From: a bacterium | Lineage (GTDB): Bacteria; Actinomycetota; Humimicrobiia; Humimicrobiales; Humimicrobiaceae | Length of the DNA: 11,287 bases | Reading direction: 5' to 3' | NCBI GenBank assembly: GCA_030611285.1 | Contig: JAUWQC010000019.1 | Span: 1-11,287, forward strand | Part shown: piece by piece, positions 1-6,072 of the stretch | How positions within the stretch are numbered: position 1 is the first letter of the stretch | Layout of the letters: every line of letters begins with the position of its first letter | Program-made: the position numbers and the translations under genes | Notes under the pieces: generated by a model | Told to the model about the DNA's origin: nothing | Databases searched by the model: none | The model's input: the letters and a program-made list of their open reading frames with translations, nothing else

Positions 1-62
1 TCCTTACAAAGCACGGATATGATCATTTTTTAACGGAACTTAACTTAAATAAAGCCAAATAA
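1..62 (+). CDS. Possible 3' end of an unknown gene cut by the window edge
   Basis: Reading from base 3, the plus strand gives LTKHGYDHFLTELNLNKAK and then TAA at 60-62. The residue mix is ordinary for a protein, and no other frame at this edge stays open as sensibly. About 19 codons are too few to recognise a family, and in AT-rich DNA such a stretch may be open by chance. If real, the gene enters from the left and converges with the DUF71-family gene that ends at 136. The remaining bases to 135 show no gene and no convincing terminator hairpin. Confidence 0.2.
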   Translation, partial: LTKHGYDHFLTELNLNKAK

Positions 63-135
63 ATTAATTGCCATGGTTTTCTTTGCAATAAATCAATTCT
101 TATCCAAATAATTTCTTTATATTTTCTCCCTCTTT

Positions 136-957
136 CTAATAATTTGATTCTCGGCAGCGGCGCCTAATGTTCTCGGGATTTGCGAAGCCTGCCTTTTGTT
201 GGTTCTGGCAAACGGGGAGAGCTGTATAACCCGTGTTATATGAGTCAAACGAAGTTAGACAGAGCAGACGAAGTCTGCGAAGCGTGGCTAGCTCGGTTAA
301 ATTCTCTAAAGAATATTCCAGGGTATCCAGGAACCAGTAGCCTTCTCTCATAATTGTCTTACTCTTAGATATTTTTATTTTCTTCTTGAACAGAGGGCCA
401 TCGGTCACAAATGTGTGATATTCTCCATTCTCTCCACAAATATCAATATTATTTTCCTTTAGATATCTCAAGAAATCTTTATTTACCTTCCGACCAATCC
501 ATTCCTCAGCAAATAAATCAGATTTAGCACTAATTATCGTTGCCTCAAAACTAGAATCTATAAACTCGAGGAGGATTTTTTCCGGGTCTTTTCCCCAAAG
601 TGGCTCAATTGCTTCAATCCCCAGCTCTCCACAAACTCTCTCCGTCCAATCTTTATGCTCTTGTAAATATATGTCGCCGAAAACTATACCCTCCACACCA
701 CCAGGAATTAAACTTTTTACTGCTCCTTTGAACTCCTGTTCATATCCATTCCATGTAGTTTCTCTTTGCAATAAAGGAATACCAATTGCCTCAGTTTGCA
801 ATTGAATTAATTTAGCTTCCGTTCCATGAAAACTTACCCGTCTATACTCTTTGGAGATAAAATTCACGAGATAAGAAATATCATATCCATTAAGAATTGC
901 CTCGTAGCAGGCGAAGCAACTATCCTTACCGCCACTCCATGATGCAATGCCTCTCAT
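136..957 (-). CDS. PP-loop ATP pyrophosphatase, DUF71/COG2102 (Dph6-like), with extra C-terminal segment
   Basis: A cytoplasmic adenine-nucleotide alpha-hydrolase-fold enzyme. The N-terminus holds the PP-loop SGGKDS (residues 8-13), which binds ATP in this family. The family signature CGENGEYHTFVTDGPLF lies at 174-190, and GDIYLQEHKDW at 94-104 also fits. In archaea and eukaryotes the relative Dph6 amidates diphthine on elongation factor 2. Bacteria lack diphthamide, and bacterial COG2102 members have been linked by genome context to B12 salvage, so the substrate here is unknown. The ATG start is supported by a perfect AGGAGG 11 bases upstream, although that spacing is long. Family members usually end near residue 220. 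Residues ~222-273 are extra, Arg/Cys-rich and encoded by much GC-richer DNA, and look like an inserted or fused dispersed repeat that replaced the native stop. The family call is solid; the function is not. Confidence 0.85.
   Translation of the reverse strand: MRGIASWSGGKDSCFACYEAILNGYDISYLVNFISKEYRRVSFHGTEAKLIQLQTEAIGIPLLQRETTWNGYEQEFKGAVKSLIPGGVEGIVFGDIYLQEHKDWTERVCGELGIEAIEPLWGKDPEKILLEFIDSSFEATIISAKSDLFAEEWIGRKVNKDFLRYLKENNIDICGENGEYHTFVTDGPLFKKKIKISKSKTIMREGYWFLDTLEYSLENLTELATLRRLRLLCLTSFDSYNTGYTALPVCQNQQKAGFANPENIRRRCRESNY
139..297 (-). repeat. GC-rich, repeat-like segment forming the C-terminal tail of the DUF71 gene
   Basis: By my count bases 151-300 are about 52% GC, against about 35% for 301-450 of the same gene. 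The encoded tail (RRLRLLCLTSFDSY through ENIRRRCRES) has no counterpart in the DUF71 fold. On the minus strand the short string CTTCG recurs several times: CTTCGCAGACTTCG, AACTTCG and GGCTTCGC. A perfect hairpin sits inside the segment. These traits fit a dispersed palindromic or coding repeat that landed in frame, like the palindromic elements known inside rickettsial genes. No second copy is present in this window, so the repeat status is inference. Confidence 0.35.
264..278. repeat. Perfect 6-bp hairpin GCAGAC-GAA-GTCTGC
   Basis: The bases GCAGAC (264-269) and GTCTGC (273-278) are exact reverse complements around a three-base loop. The hairpin lies inside the GC-rich tail of the DUF71 gene and would form in DNA or in the transcript. 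It is not followed by a T-run on either strand, so it is unlikely to be a terminator. It is more likely part of the repeat-like segment. Confidence 0.45.
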
Positions 958-961
958 AAGA

Positions 962-1096
962 TTATTTTCCTCCTATTATTTTTAGAGGTTTACAAAACCC
1001 TTTTAAGTATGCACATTTTTTATCTCTAGGTCTACATCCAATGCAGTGAGTAATTTTTTCCCTTTTTTTGGGAATTGTCTCATCAGCTATTCTAAC
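962..1096 (-). pseudogene. Cysteine-rich small-protein remnant (possibly DUF3795-like C-terminus)
   Basis: On the minus strand a 44-codon open frame from 1096 to the TAA at 962-964 encodes a basic peptide. Its core is HCIGCRPRDKKCAYLKGFC, with four spaced cysteines. The C-x2-C ... CAYLKG.C pattern resembles the end of DUF3795-type cysteine-rich domains; that assignment is from memory and tentative. There is no ATG, GTG or TTG in the open stretch. Upstream the same frame continues as TLYTKVS, interrupted by a TAA, so this looks like the tail of a decayed or truncated gene. It ends only 4 bases before the DUF71 start and overlaps that gene's ribosome binding site, as a former operon partner would. 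It could instead be translated from an unusual start such as ATA or ATT, or be chance. Confidence 0.4.
969..974 (-). promoter_or_regulatory. Ribosome binding site AGGAGG of the DUF71 gene
   Basis: A perfect AGGAGG on the minus strand, 11 bases before the ATG at 957. The distance is longer than usual, but no closer alternative start exists in frame. The site lies within the last codons of the cysteine-rich reading frame upstream, so the two frames may once have been translationally coupled. Confidence 0.6.
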
Positions 1097-1130
1097 TTAA
1101 GAAACTTTAGTATACAATGTTCTAACTATA

Positions 1131-1151
1131 GGGGTTCAGGGGTTCACCCTA
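1131..1151. repeat. GGGGTTCA tandem duplication with flanking TAGGG/CCCTA
   Basis: GGGGTTCA occurs twice head to tail (1131-1138 and 1139-1146) and is followed by CCCTA. Together with TAGGG at 1129-1133 this can fold into a small hairpin. It lies about 55 bases upstream of the VOC gene in otherwise AT-rich DNA. It could be an operator or a replication-slippage scar; nothing decides between them. Confidence 0.3.
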
Positions 1152-1204
1152 GTAAAAAATAGTTCTCTTGAAATATAAAAAATTATTTACTGGCAGTTAA
1201 TAAT

Positions 1205-1600
1205 ATGAAAGAAAAAATATTTAATCATGTTGCTATTACAATAAACGATTTATCAGATATAAAAAACTTTTATGTGAATATTTTAGGACTTGAAATAAAA
1301 AGGAAGTTTGCATTACCAAAAACAATATTAAATCAAATTTTTAATATTAAAAAAAATACTGAAGTCGTAGTTGTTGGTAAAAAAGATTTTGCAATGGAAT
1401 TATTTATAGCTGATAAAACTAATTATAGAAATTTTCAACATATTTGTATAACAGTTAACGACAGGAAACAAGTAATAAAAAAAGCACAGAAAAATAATTA
1501 TCCTTGTACTATTATAAAACGTGATACTTCTGATGCTGTTTTTATAAAAGACAAATCAAATAATTTATTTGAAATAAAACAAAGATTCAACCAAGAATAA
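1205..1600 (+). CDS. VOC (glyoxalase/bleomycin-resistance fold) family protein
   Basis: A 131-residue protein with two beta-alpha-beta-beta-beta modules of the vicinal oxygen chelate superfamily. Module 1 begins FNHVAITINDLSDIKNFYVN (residues 6-25) and continues with LGLE. Module 2 begins QHICITVNDRKQV (78-90). Candidate metal ligands are His8, Glu65 (AMELF), His79 and Glu123 (LFEIK), the H/E/H/E pattern of glyoxalase I and methylmalonyl-CoA epimerase, so a metal-dependent lyase or isomerase is plausible. The substrate cannot be told, and the length matches single-domain members. The ATG at 1205 is the only sensible start, but no Shine-Dalgarno motif precedes it. The gene is strikingly AT-rich (about 21% GC by my count), with Lys/Ile/Asn-heavy coding unlike the genes to its right, which hints at separate ancestry. 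No operon partner is visible. Confidence 0.8.
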   Translation: MKEKIFNHVAITINDLSDIKNFYVNILGLEIKRKFALPKTILNQIFNIKKNTEVVVVGKKDFAMELFIADKTNYRNFQHICITVNDRKQVIKKAQKNNYPCTIIKRDTSDAVFIKDKSNNLFEIKQRFNQE

Positions 1601-1724
1601 CTATTGAGGAAATGATAATTTCAAAATATTCCAATTATATATCTGACTATATATCTATAAAAGTTTTTCATATAATAATTCACCTAAATTGATATTCAAC
1701 ATCACCACGGCATTACAAATAATA

Positions 1725-1742
1725 TTCACACTATAATGTGAA
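1725..1742. terminator. Weak hairpin between convergent genes
   Basis: TTCACA (1725-1730) and TGTGAA (1737-1742) are exact inverted arms around CTATAA. The hairpin lies 10 bases past the stop of the minus-strand methyltransferase and about 125 bases past the VOC gene. The stem is short and AT-rich and neither side has a proper T-run, so a terminator role is only suggested by position. The rest of 1601-1751 holds no gene, only a direct repeat of TATATATCT at 1636 and 1648. Confidence 0.3.
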
Positions 1743-1751
1743 GTTGATGAT

Positions 1752-2357
1752 TTATTTCTTTTGCTTACATCTATTTCTCTTAGGTATGATAAAACCTGTA
1801 TTTCTCCTATATTCAAGATATTTTTTCCCATAGCGAATGATGAGATCCTTTTCCTCTGCCCAACAAAACAAATAGAAAATTGGTATCCAGATAAGCGAGA
1901 TTAAAGCAAGAAAAGGAGAATTCAAGAAGAAAGCAATTACCCACCATAATGTTAACTCACCAGCTGCTTGAGGGTGCCTGATTTTCATATAAATACCCCC
2001 ATAAAGAATGTGTTCCTTTTTTGGTATAATGGACTCTTCTCCTGCGTCTTTAATACCTTTTCCAAACAAGTAACCTCCCGGGATTGCAATTAAAGTCGCT
2101 ATCAAAGCTGAAATCCACCAATCCCAGGGGAAGGTTTTAGGAAAAGGAACTGTTAGAGGGTAGAAGAAGTAGATTACGTAGTTAATACAAACTATTATCT
2201 CAAAGATCGAGGCTATCAGTCTATATCTCGCGCACTTAGGGTAAGCAATTTTACCAATCTTTTTTTCCAAAACAGCAGGACCTACACTTTTTACATAGAA
2301 ATACGAGAAAAGCAAAGCTGAAACAAGCATTACAATAAAATTAATATATACAATCAT
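1752..2357 (-). CDS. Membrane methyltransferase, isoprenylcysteine carboxyl methyltransferase (ICMT/PEMT) family
   Basis: A 201-residue integral membrane protein with hydrophobic spans at about 3-22, 48-67, 79-98 and 136-165. The conserved C-terminal half carries the SAM-binding signature of the ICMT/PEMT superfamily. GGIYMKIRHPQAAGE (120-134) contains the RHP motif, AEEKDLIIRYG (167-177) the paired Glu, and KKYLEYRRNTGFIIPK (178-193) the closing Y..Y...T...IP segment. Such enzymes methylate small or lipid substrates at the membrane; bacterial members rarely have known substrates, and protein prenylcysteine is not expected. The ATG start is backed by AAGAGGA five bases upstream (2363-2369). 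The gene stands alone, converging with the VOC gene and diverging from the aminopeptidase across a region with paired palindromes. The family is clear; the substrate is not known. Confidence 0.8.
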   Translation of the reverse strand: MIVYINFIVMLVSALLFSYFYVKSVGPAVLEKKIGKIAYPKCARYRLIASIFEIIVCINYVIYFFYPLTVPFPKTFPWDWWISALIATLIAIPGGYLFGKGIKDAGEESIIPKKEHILYGGIYMKIRHPQAAGELTLWWVIAFFLNSPFLALISLIWIPIFYLFCWAEEKDLIIRYGKKYLEYRRNTGFIIPKRNRCKQKK

Positions 2358-2413
2358 CTTTATCCTCTTCTACAATATAAATGTTCTGTGCGACTTTATA
2401 TAACATGAAATAT

Positions 2414-2425
2414 CGAAGTACTTCG
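2414..2425. promoter_or_regulatory. Perfect palindrome CGAAGTACTTCG, possible operator (copy 1)
   Basis: A 12-base exact palindrome 57 bases upstream of the methyltransferase start, read on that gene's strand as CGAAGTACTTCG, then a six-base spacer, then CATG. A second, slightly degenerate copy lies 39 bases further upstream with the same following CATG. Paired dyads at a spacing near four helical turns suit a dimeric regulator, though a mobile palindromic repeat is also possible. Confidence 0.4.
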
Positions 2426-2451
2426 TTTATGCTACTAAATTGGCATGTTTT

Positions 2452-2465
2452 GCGAAATACTTCGC
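2452..2465. promoter_or_regulatory. Palindrome GCGAAATACTTCGC, possible operator (copy 2)
   Basis: The arms GCGAA (2452-2456) and TTCGC (2461-2465) are exact inverses. On the minus strand the core reads CGAAGTATTTCG and is followed five bases on by CATG, matching copy 1 except for one core base and the spacer. Its position relative to copy 1 and the minus-strand gene makes a shared regulatory role plausible. Confidence 0.35.
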
Positions 2466-2641
2466 CTGTGCACGATTCTAGATGAAGCCTTATAATCAAG
2501 ATTCTCGTAATGATATATTATAACAATTTGCCATAAATAGATGAAACTTCAATCTACACCCAGACCATTCTCATGGGCAAAATAATAATTAGCTTAAAAA
2601 CAGTTTTACAGTATAATTGTTATGTTTTATTATATTTTCTA

Positions 2642-2647
2642 TATAAT
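2642..2647 (+). promoter_or_regulatory. Candidate -10 box TATAAT for the aminopeptidase
   Basis: An exact TATAAT, 54 bases before the preferred ATG. A partial -35 match, TTGTTA at 2617-2622, is 19 bases upstream, which is rather far. Another TATAAT at 2612-2617 has no better partner. In DNA this AT-rich such matches are common, so the call is weak. Confidence 0.25.
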
Positions 2648-2688
2648 TACCTGTTATATGAATAGGTGACAGTAACTAGAGATAAGAA

Positions 2689-2693
2689 GAAGG
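2689..2693 (+). promoter_or_regulatory. Ribosome binding site that decides the aminopeptidase start
   Basis: GAAGG, preceded by AA, lies eight bases before the ATG at 2702. It supports that ATG over the in-frame GTG at 2666, which lacks a comparable site. Confidence 0.6.
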
Positions 2694-2701
2694 TTGGCGC
2701 A

Positions 2702-3814
2702 ATGGATCCGAGAATAGAAAAACTGGCAAAAAACCTGGTAAATTATTCCTGCAAGGTACAAAAAGGAGAAAAAGTTCTAGTAGAGTGCGTCGGCAACTCC
2801 GGAATTCCACTGACCAGGGCTCTCATAAAAGAAATATATAAAACCGGAGGAATGCCGTATGCAGATTTAAAGGACAACAGCGTTATAAGGGAGCTGCTTA
2901 AAGAAAACACTGCGGAACAGCTGGAATCTCTGGCTAAATATGAGCTTACCCGTATGAAGGAAATGGATGCCTTCATTGGAATAAGAGCCGGTGACAATGT
3001 TAGTGAAATGAGTGATATCGCACCTGAAAAAATAGCTGCTTATATGAAATATTTTGTTAAAGCAGTAAATGAGGAAAGAGTAAACAACACCAGGTGGGTT
3101 GTTATAAGATATCCTAACAACTCAATGGCCCAACTGGCAAATACCAGTGTGGAAGCTTTTGAAGATTTTTATTTTAACGTGTGCAATCTGGACTATGGCA
3201 AGATGTCAAAAGCTATGGATAATCTGGTGGAACTTATGAATAAAACAGATAAAGTTCGTATAACCGGTAGAGATACTGATCTGATTTTCTCTATCAAAGA
3301 TATCCCCGCTGTAAAGTGTGATGGTGAATTTAATATTCCCGATGGTGAAGTTTTTACAGCTCCGGTAATAAATTCTGTAAACGGCAGGCTGGCCTATAAC
3401 TGTCCGGCCGTCTATCAGGGGGTTGCCTATGAAAATATCAGCCTGCAATTTAAAAATGGTAAGATTATTAAAGCTACAGCCAGCGATACAGAAAGAATTA
3501 ATAAGGTCTTTGATACAGACGAAGGATCCAGATATATAGGAGAATTTTCCATAGGTGTCAACCCATATATAACCAGGCCTATGAAAGATGCGCTATTCGA
3601 TGAAAAAATAATGGGAAGCTTTCACTTCACACCTGGAAAGTGCTACAAGGAAGCATCAAACGGCAATGATTCCGCGATACACTGGGACCTGGTATGCATA
3701 CAAACACCCGAATATGGAGGCGGGGAAATTTATTTTGATGATATCCTGGTAAGAAAGGATGGGAGGTTCGTAACCGAAGAACTGGGAGGCTTAAATCCCG
3801 AAAACTTAAAATAA
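2702..3814 (+). CDS. Metallo-aminopeptidase, peptidase family M29 (AmpS/aminopeptidase T type)
   Basis: A cytoplasmic exopeptidase that removes N-terminal residues from peptides using a two-metal centre. I prefer the ATG at 2702 (370 residues), because MDPRIEKLAKNLVNYS is how M29 proteins normally begin and a ribosome binding site sits eight bases upstream. The in-frame GTG at 2666 would add 12 non-conserved residues. Counting from 2702, the expected metal ligands are all present: Glu216 in PDGEVFTAP, Glu281 in IGEFSIGVNP, His308 in GSFHFTPG, and His327 with Asp329 in SAIHWD. The N-terminal alpha/beta domain covers roughly residues 1-180 and the catalytic domain the rest, and the length is normal for the family. 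The gene stands alone on this strand and converges with pcrA with only 6 bases between stops. No terminator hairpin is visible there. Confidence 0.92.
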   Translation: MDPRIEKLAKNLVNYSCKVQKGEKVLVECVGNSGIPLTRALIKEIYKTGGMPYADLKDNSVIRELLKENTAEQLESLAKYELTRMKEMDAFIGIRAGDNVSEMSDIAPEKIAAYMKYFVKAVNEERVNNTRWVVIRYPNNSMAQLANTSVEAFEDFYFNVCNLDYGKMSKAMDNLVELMNKTDKVRITGRDTDLIFSIKDIPAVKCDGEFNIPDGEVFTAPVINSVNGRLAYNCPAVYQGVAYENISLQFKNGKIIKATASDTERINKVFDTDEGSRYIGEFSIGVNPYITRPMKDALFDEKIMGSFHFTPGKCYKEASNGNDSAIHWDLVCIQTPEYGGGEIYFDDILVRKDGRFVTEELGGLNPENLK

Positions 3815-3820
3815 CATAAA

Positions 3821-6061
3821 TTACTTTATCTTTTTTATAGGAGCAAAACTTACCAGCAGATGTTTTATACCAGCCTTGTCAAAAATCACATCCAGTTCAC
3901 AGTCATCCACCAGCTTCTTCACCTTTAAAATTTTACCCTGCCCAAAATACTTATGCTCTATTAAATCGCCCTTTTTATAACTGTAATCTCCACCATACCC
4001 ATTTTTATCCGCTGCTCTGCCCTGTGCCCAACCCTGCTTCATACTTTCAGACTCAATCCTGTTTTCATCAATTACAAGATCCTGGGGGATTTCATTTATA
4101 AACCTGGAAACAGCCCTAAAGCTGGTATCGCCATAGATACTATGTGACACCGAAGAAGACAAAAATACCTTTTCTTTTGCCCTGGTAATACCAACATAGC
4201 ACAGTCTTCTTTCCTCTTCCAGCTCCTCAACACTATTCATACTTCTGGAATGTGGAAAAATTCCTTCCTCCATTCCTATAATGAATACTACCGGAAACTC
4301 AAGCCCCTTTGCATTATGAAGAGTCATCAGCACCAGTCCATCCGTACTTTCATCATAATTATCAATATCGGTAAGAAGTGAGACTTCTTCCAAAAATCCA
4401 TCCAGATTATATAGGCCACCGACATCCCTGGAGTTCTTTTCAGTAACAGAACCCCTAGAGTCTCCAGGGGAAACAGCAGAGATGTTGTATAGTGCAGCTT
4501 TTTCTTCATACTCTCTGGTAACAGTTAAAAGTTCCTTTAAGTTCTCTATTCTGTTTAAAGCTTCGATGGTGTTTTCCCGCTCAAGCTCTCTCATATAGCT
4601 GGTTTCCCCCCAGATTTTCTGCAATACCTCACTAACCCCACGCTCTAAGGCAAAACTTCTAAAATCTGCAATAAGTGATATAAATTTATCGATTCTTTCT
4701 TTTGCTCCCCTTCCCAGCAGAGGAATTTCATCACTCCTGTAAAAAGCCTCACAAAAAGTTATATTATTCTTACGAGCATATTTTTCTATAGCAGCAATTG
4801 TCAATTTACCAATCTTTCGCCTGGGAACATTCACAATTCTTACCAAACTGACTACATCCTTAGGATTTGCAATTAACTTCATATAAGCAAGCATATCTTT
4901 TATTTCTTTTCTATCGTAAAATCTTAAACCCCCGTAAATTTTATAGGGTATATTTTGTCTTACCAGGTATTCTTCCACAGCTCTGGACTGGGCGTTGGTC
5001 CTATAAAAGATTGAAAAATCCTTGTATTTCTTGTTTTTTTCTTTCATATATTTTTCTATCTTCCGGACTATAAAATTAACCTCGGCCTTTTCATCCGGAG
5101 CTATATATTTTGAAACCATTTCCCCTTCAGGATTCTCGGTCCATAAATTTTTATGTTTCCTGTTTTCATTATTTCTTATGATAAAATTTGCGGCATCCAG
5201 TATTTTCTGAGTGGATCTGTAATTTTGTTCCAGTTTTATGACCACAGCATCATCAAACTGCTTATCAAAATCAATAATATTTTTAATCTCCGCACCGCGC
5301 CAGCTATAAATGTTCTGGTCATCATCTCCAACCACACAGATTCTTTTATGCTTTTCCGATAAAAGCATGACAATTTCATTCTGAGCAATATTTGTATCCT
5401 GAAACTCATCTACCAGAATATATTTAAATTTTTCCTGGTATTTCTTTCTTACTTCCGGAAATAAATTTAAAATGTCAACCACAAACATCAAAAGGTCATC
5501 AAAATCAAGTGCGTTGGCTTTAAACAGCTTTTCCTGATATAAACTGTAAATTTTAGCCGCTATTTTCTCGAAATAATCAACCGCCTTTTTTGAGAAAGCT
5601 TCATAGTCAATAAGCTTATTTTTGGCATCGCTAATGACTGACATCACTGCTCTGGGAGGAAATCTTCTGATATCTATGTCCAGTTCTTTTTCAACATTGG
5701 ATACCAGACTTAATGCGTCATCAGCATCATAAATCACATAATTTCTAGACATGCCAAGGTGATTAATCTCATACCTGAGGAGTCTTGCGCAGAATGAATG
5801 AAAGGTACTGACCCACATATATTCCCCAACTCTGCCAACCAGTTCTATAACTCTCCTTTTCATCTCTCTGGCTGCTTTATTGGTAAAAGTAATAGCAAGA
5901 ATATTAAAGGGGTCTACTCCCCTGCTCTTAATCAGATATGCAATCCTGTAAGTCAGCACTCTTGTTTTTCCGCTTCCTGCGCCGGCAATAACCAGGAGCG
6001 GCTTTTCGGTACTTTTTACCGCTTTAATTTGCTGGGGGTTTAAATATTTTTCTAATTCCAA
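3821..6061 (-). CDS. pcrA: ATP-dependent DNA helicase, UvrD/PcrA family (SF1A)
   Basis: A 3'-5' DNA helicase for repair, replication restart and removal of RecA or stalled polymerase. All SF1A motifs are intact: Walker A AGAGSGKT (26-33), Ia ITFTNKAAREM (57-67), Ib STFHSF (85-90), II VDEFQD (217-222), III GDDDQNIYSWRGA (245-257), IV LEQNYRS (277-283), V LMTLHNAKGLEFP (578-590) and VI YVGITRAKE (622-630). The C-terminus has the PcrA-type Tudor-like domain (GDLIEHKYFGQGKI, 698-711), known to contact RNA polymerase. The start is TTG at 6061. The next Met is at 67, after Walker A, so TTG is forced; the Shine-Dalgarno is weak. The gene follows the DAHP synthase stop by 11 bases and is probably the last gene of the operon. 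Odd point: residues ~524-550 in the 2B region are an extra, Gly/Ser-rich stretch compared with Geobacillus PcrA. Confidence 0.95.
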   Translation of the reverse strand: MELEKYLNPQQIKAVKSTEKPLLVIAGAGSGKTRVLTYRIAYLIKSRGVDPFNILAITFTNKAAREMKRRVIELVGRVGEYMWVSTFHSFCARLLRYEINHLGMSRNYVIYDADDALSLVSNVEKELDIDIRRFPPRAVMSVISDAKNKLIDYEAFSKKAVDYFEKIAAKIYSLYQEKLFKANALDFDDLLMFVVDILNLFPEVRKKYQEKFKYILVDEFQDTNIAQNEIVMLLSEKHKRICVVGDDDQNIYSWRGAEIKNIIDFDKQFDDAVVIKLEQNYRSTQKILDAANFIIRNNENRKHKNLWTENPEGEMVSKYIAPDEKAEVNFIVRKIEKYMKEKNKKYKDFSIFYRTNAQSRAVEEYLVRQNIPYKIYGGLRFYDRKEIKDMLAYMKLIANPKDVVSLVRIVNVPRRKIGKLTIAAIEKYARKNNITFCEAFYRSDEIPLLGRGAKERIDKFISLIADFRSFALERGVSEVLQKIWGETSYMRELERENTIEALNRIENLKELLTVTREYEEKAALYNISAVSPGDSRGSVTEKNSRDVGGLYNLDGFLEEVSLLTDIDNYDESTDGLVLMTLHNAKGLEFPVVFIIGMEEGIFPHSRSMNSVEELEEERRLCYVGITRAKEKVFLSSSVSHSIYGDTSFRAVSRFINEIPQDLVIDENRIESESMKQGWAQGRAADKNGYGGDYSYKKGDLIEHKYFGQGKILKVKKLVDDCELDVIFDKAGIKHLLVSFAPIKKIK
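4415..4492 (-). repeat. Extra palindromic segment inside pcrA (2B subdomain)
   Basis: Relative to well-known PcrA proteins, about 26 extra codons lie between VTREYEE and LDGFLEEVSLL. The segment is bounded by two LYN tripeptides (residues 524-526 and 550-552). Inside it, CCCTGGAG (4426-4433) and CTCCAGGG (4462-4469) are exact inverted arms. GTTC (4433-4436) and GAAC (4449-4452), and CCCCT and AGGGG, form alternative small pairings. The reading frame stays open through the segment. It could be an in-frame insertion or simply a lineage-specific loop. Confidence 0.35.
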
Positions 6062-6072
6062 GTTTCACTAAA

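Larger units (their letters stand above)
2358..2701. other. Divergent intergenic region, regulatory
   Basis: About 340 bases without a gene lie between the minus-strand methyltransferase and the plus-strand aminopeptidase, so both promoters should be here. The left third carries two CGAAGTA(C/T)TTCG palindromes, and the right third is AT-rich with several TATAAT-like strings. A long-range inverted pair, TTTGCC (2527-2532) and GGCAAA (2576-2581), and a short CCCA/TGGG pair within it are too weak to call a structured RNA. No tRNA or open frame of interest was found. Confidence 0.6.

Noticed and set aside
247..255. Shared 9-mer AAACGAAGT between the DUF71 tail and the palindrome region near 2420, as evidence of one repeat family
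   Set aside because: Chance 9-base matches are expected many times in an 11 kb window, and the flanks do not align.
1055..1077. CCC-T7-GGG hairpin as a terminator
   Set aside because: The stem is three pairs with a seven-base loop and lies within the cysteine-rich frame.
1610..1690. Short plus-strand ORF (ATG at 1612) after the VOC gene
   Set aside because: It has only 26 codons, the GAGG is too close to the ATG, and the low-complexity AT-rich sequence codes mostly Ile/Tyr/Ser.
2527..2581. Long-range pairing TTTGCC/GGCAAA as a riboswitch or structured leader
   Set aside because: It is a single six-pair stem enclosing a mostly unpaired loop, with no recognisable riboswitch core.
2666..2701. 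GTG start 12 codons upstream for the aminopeptidase
   Set aside because: The extra residues are not family-like and the ATG at 2702 has a clear ribosome binding site.
2743..2997. Antisense open frame of 84 codons within the aminopeptidase gene
   Set aside because: It lies wholly inside a well-supported gene and its residue mix (Ser/Leu-rich) is that of a reverse-strand shadow.
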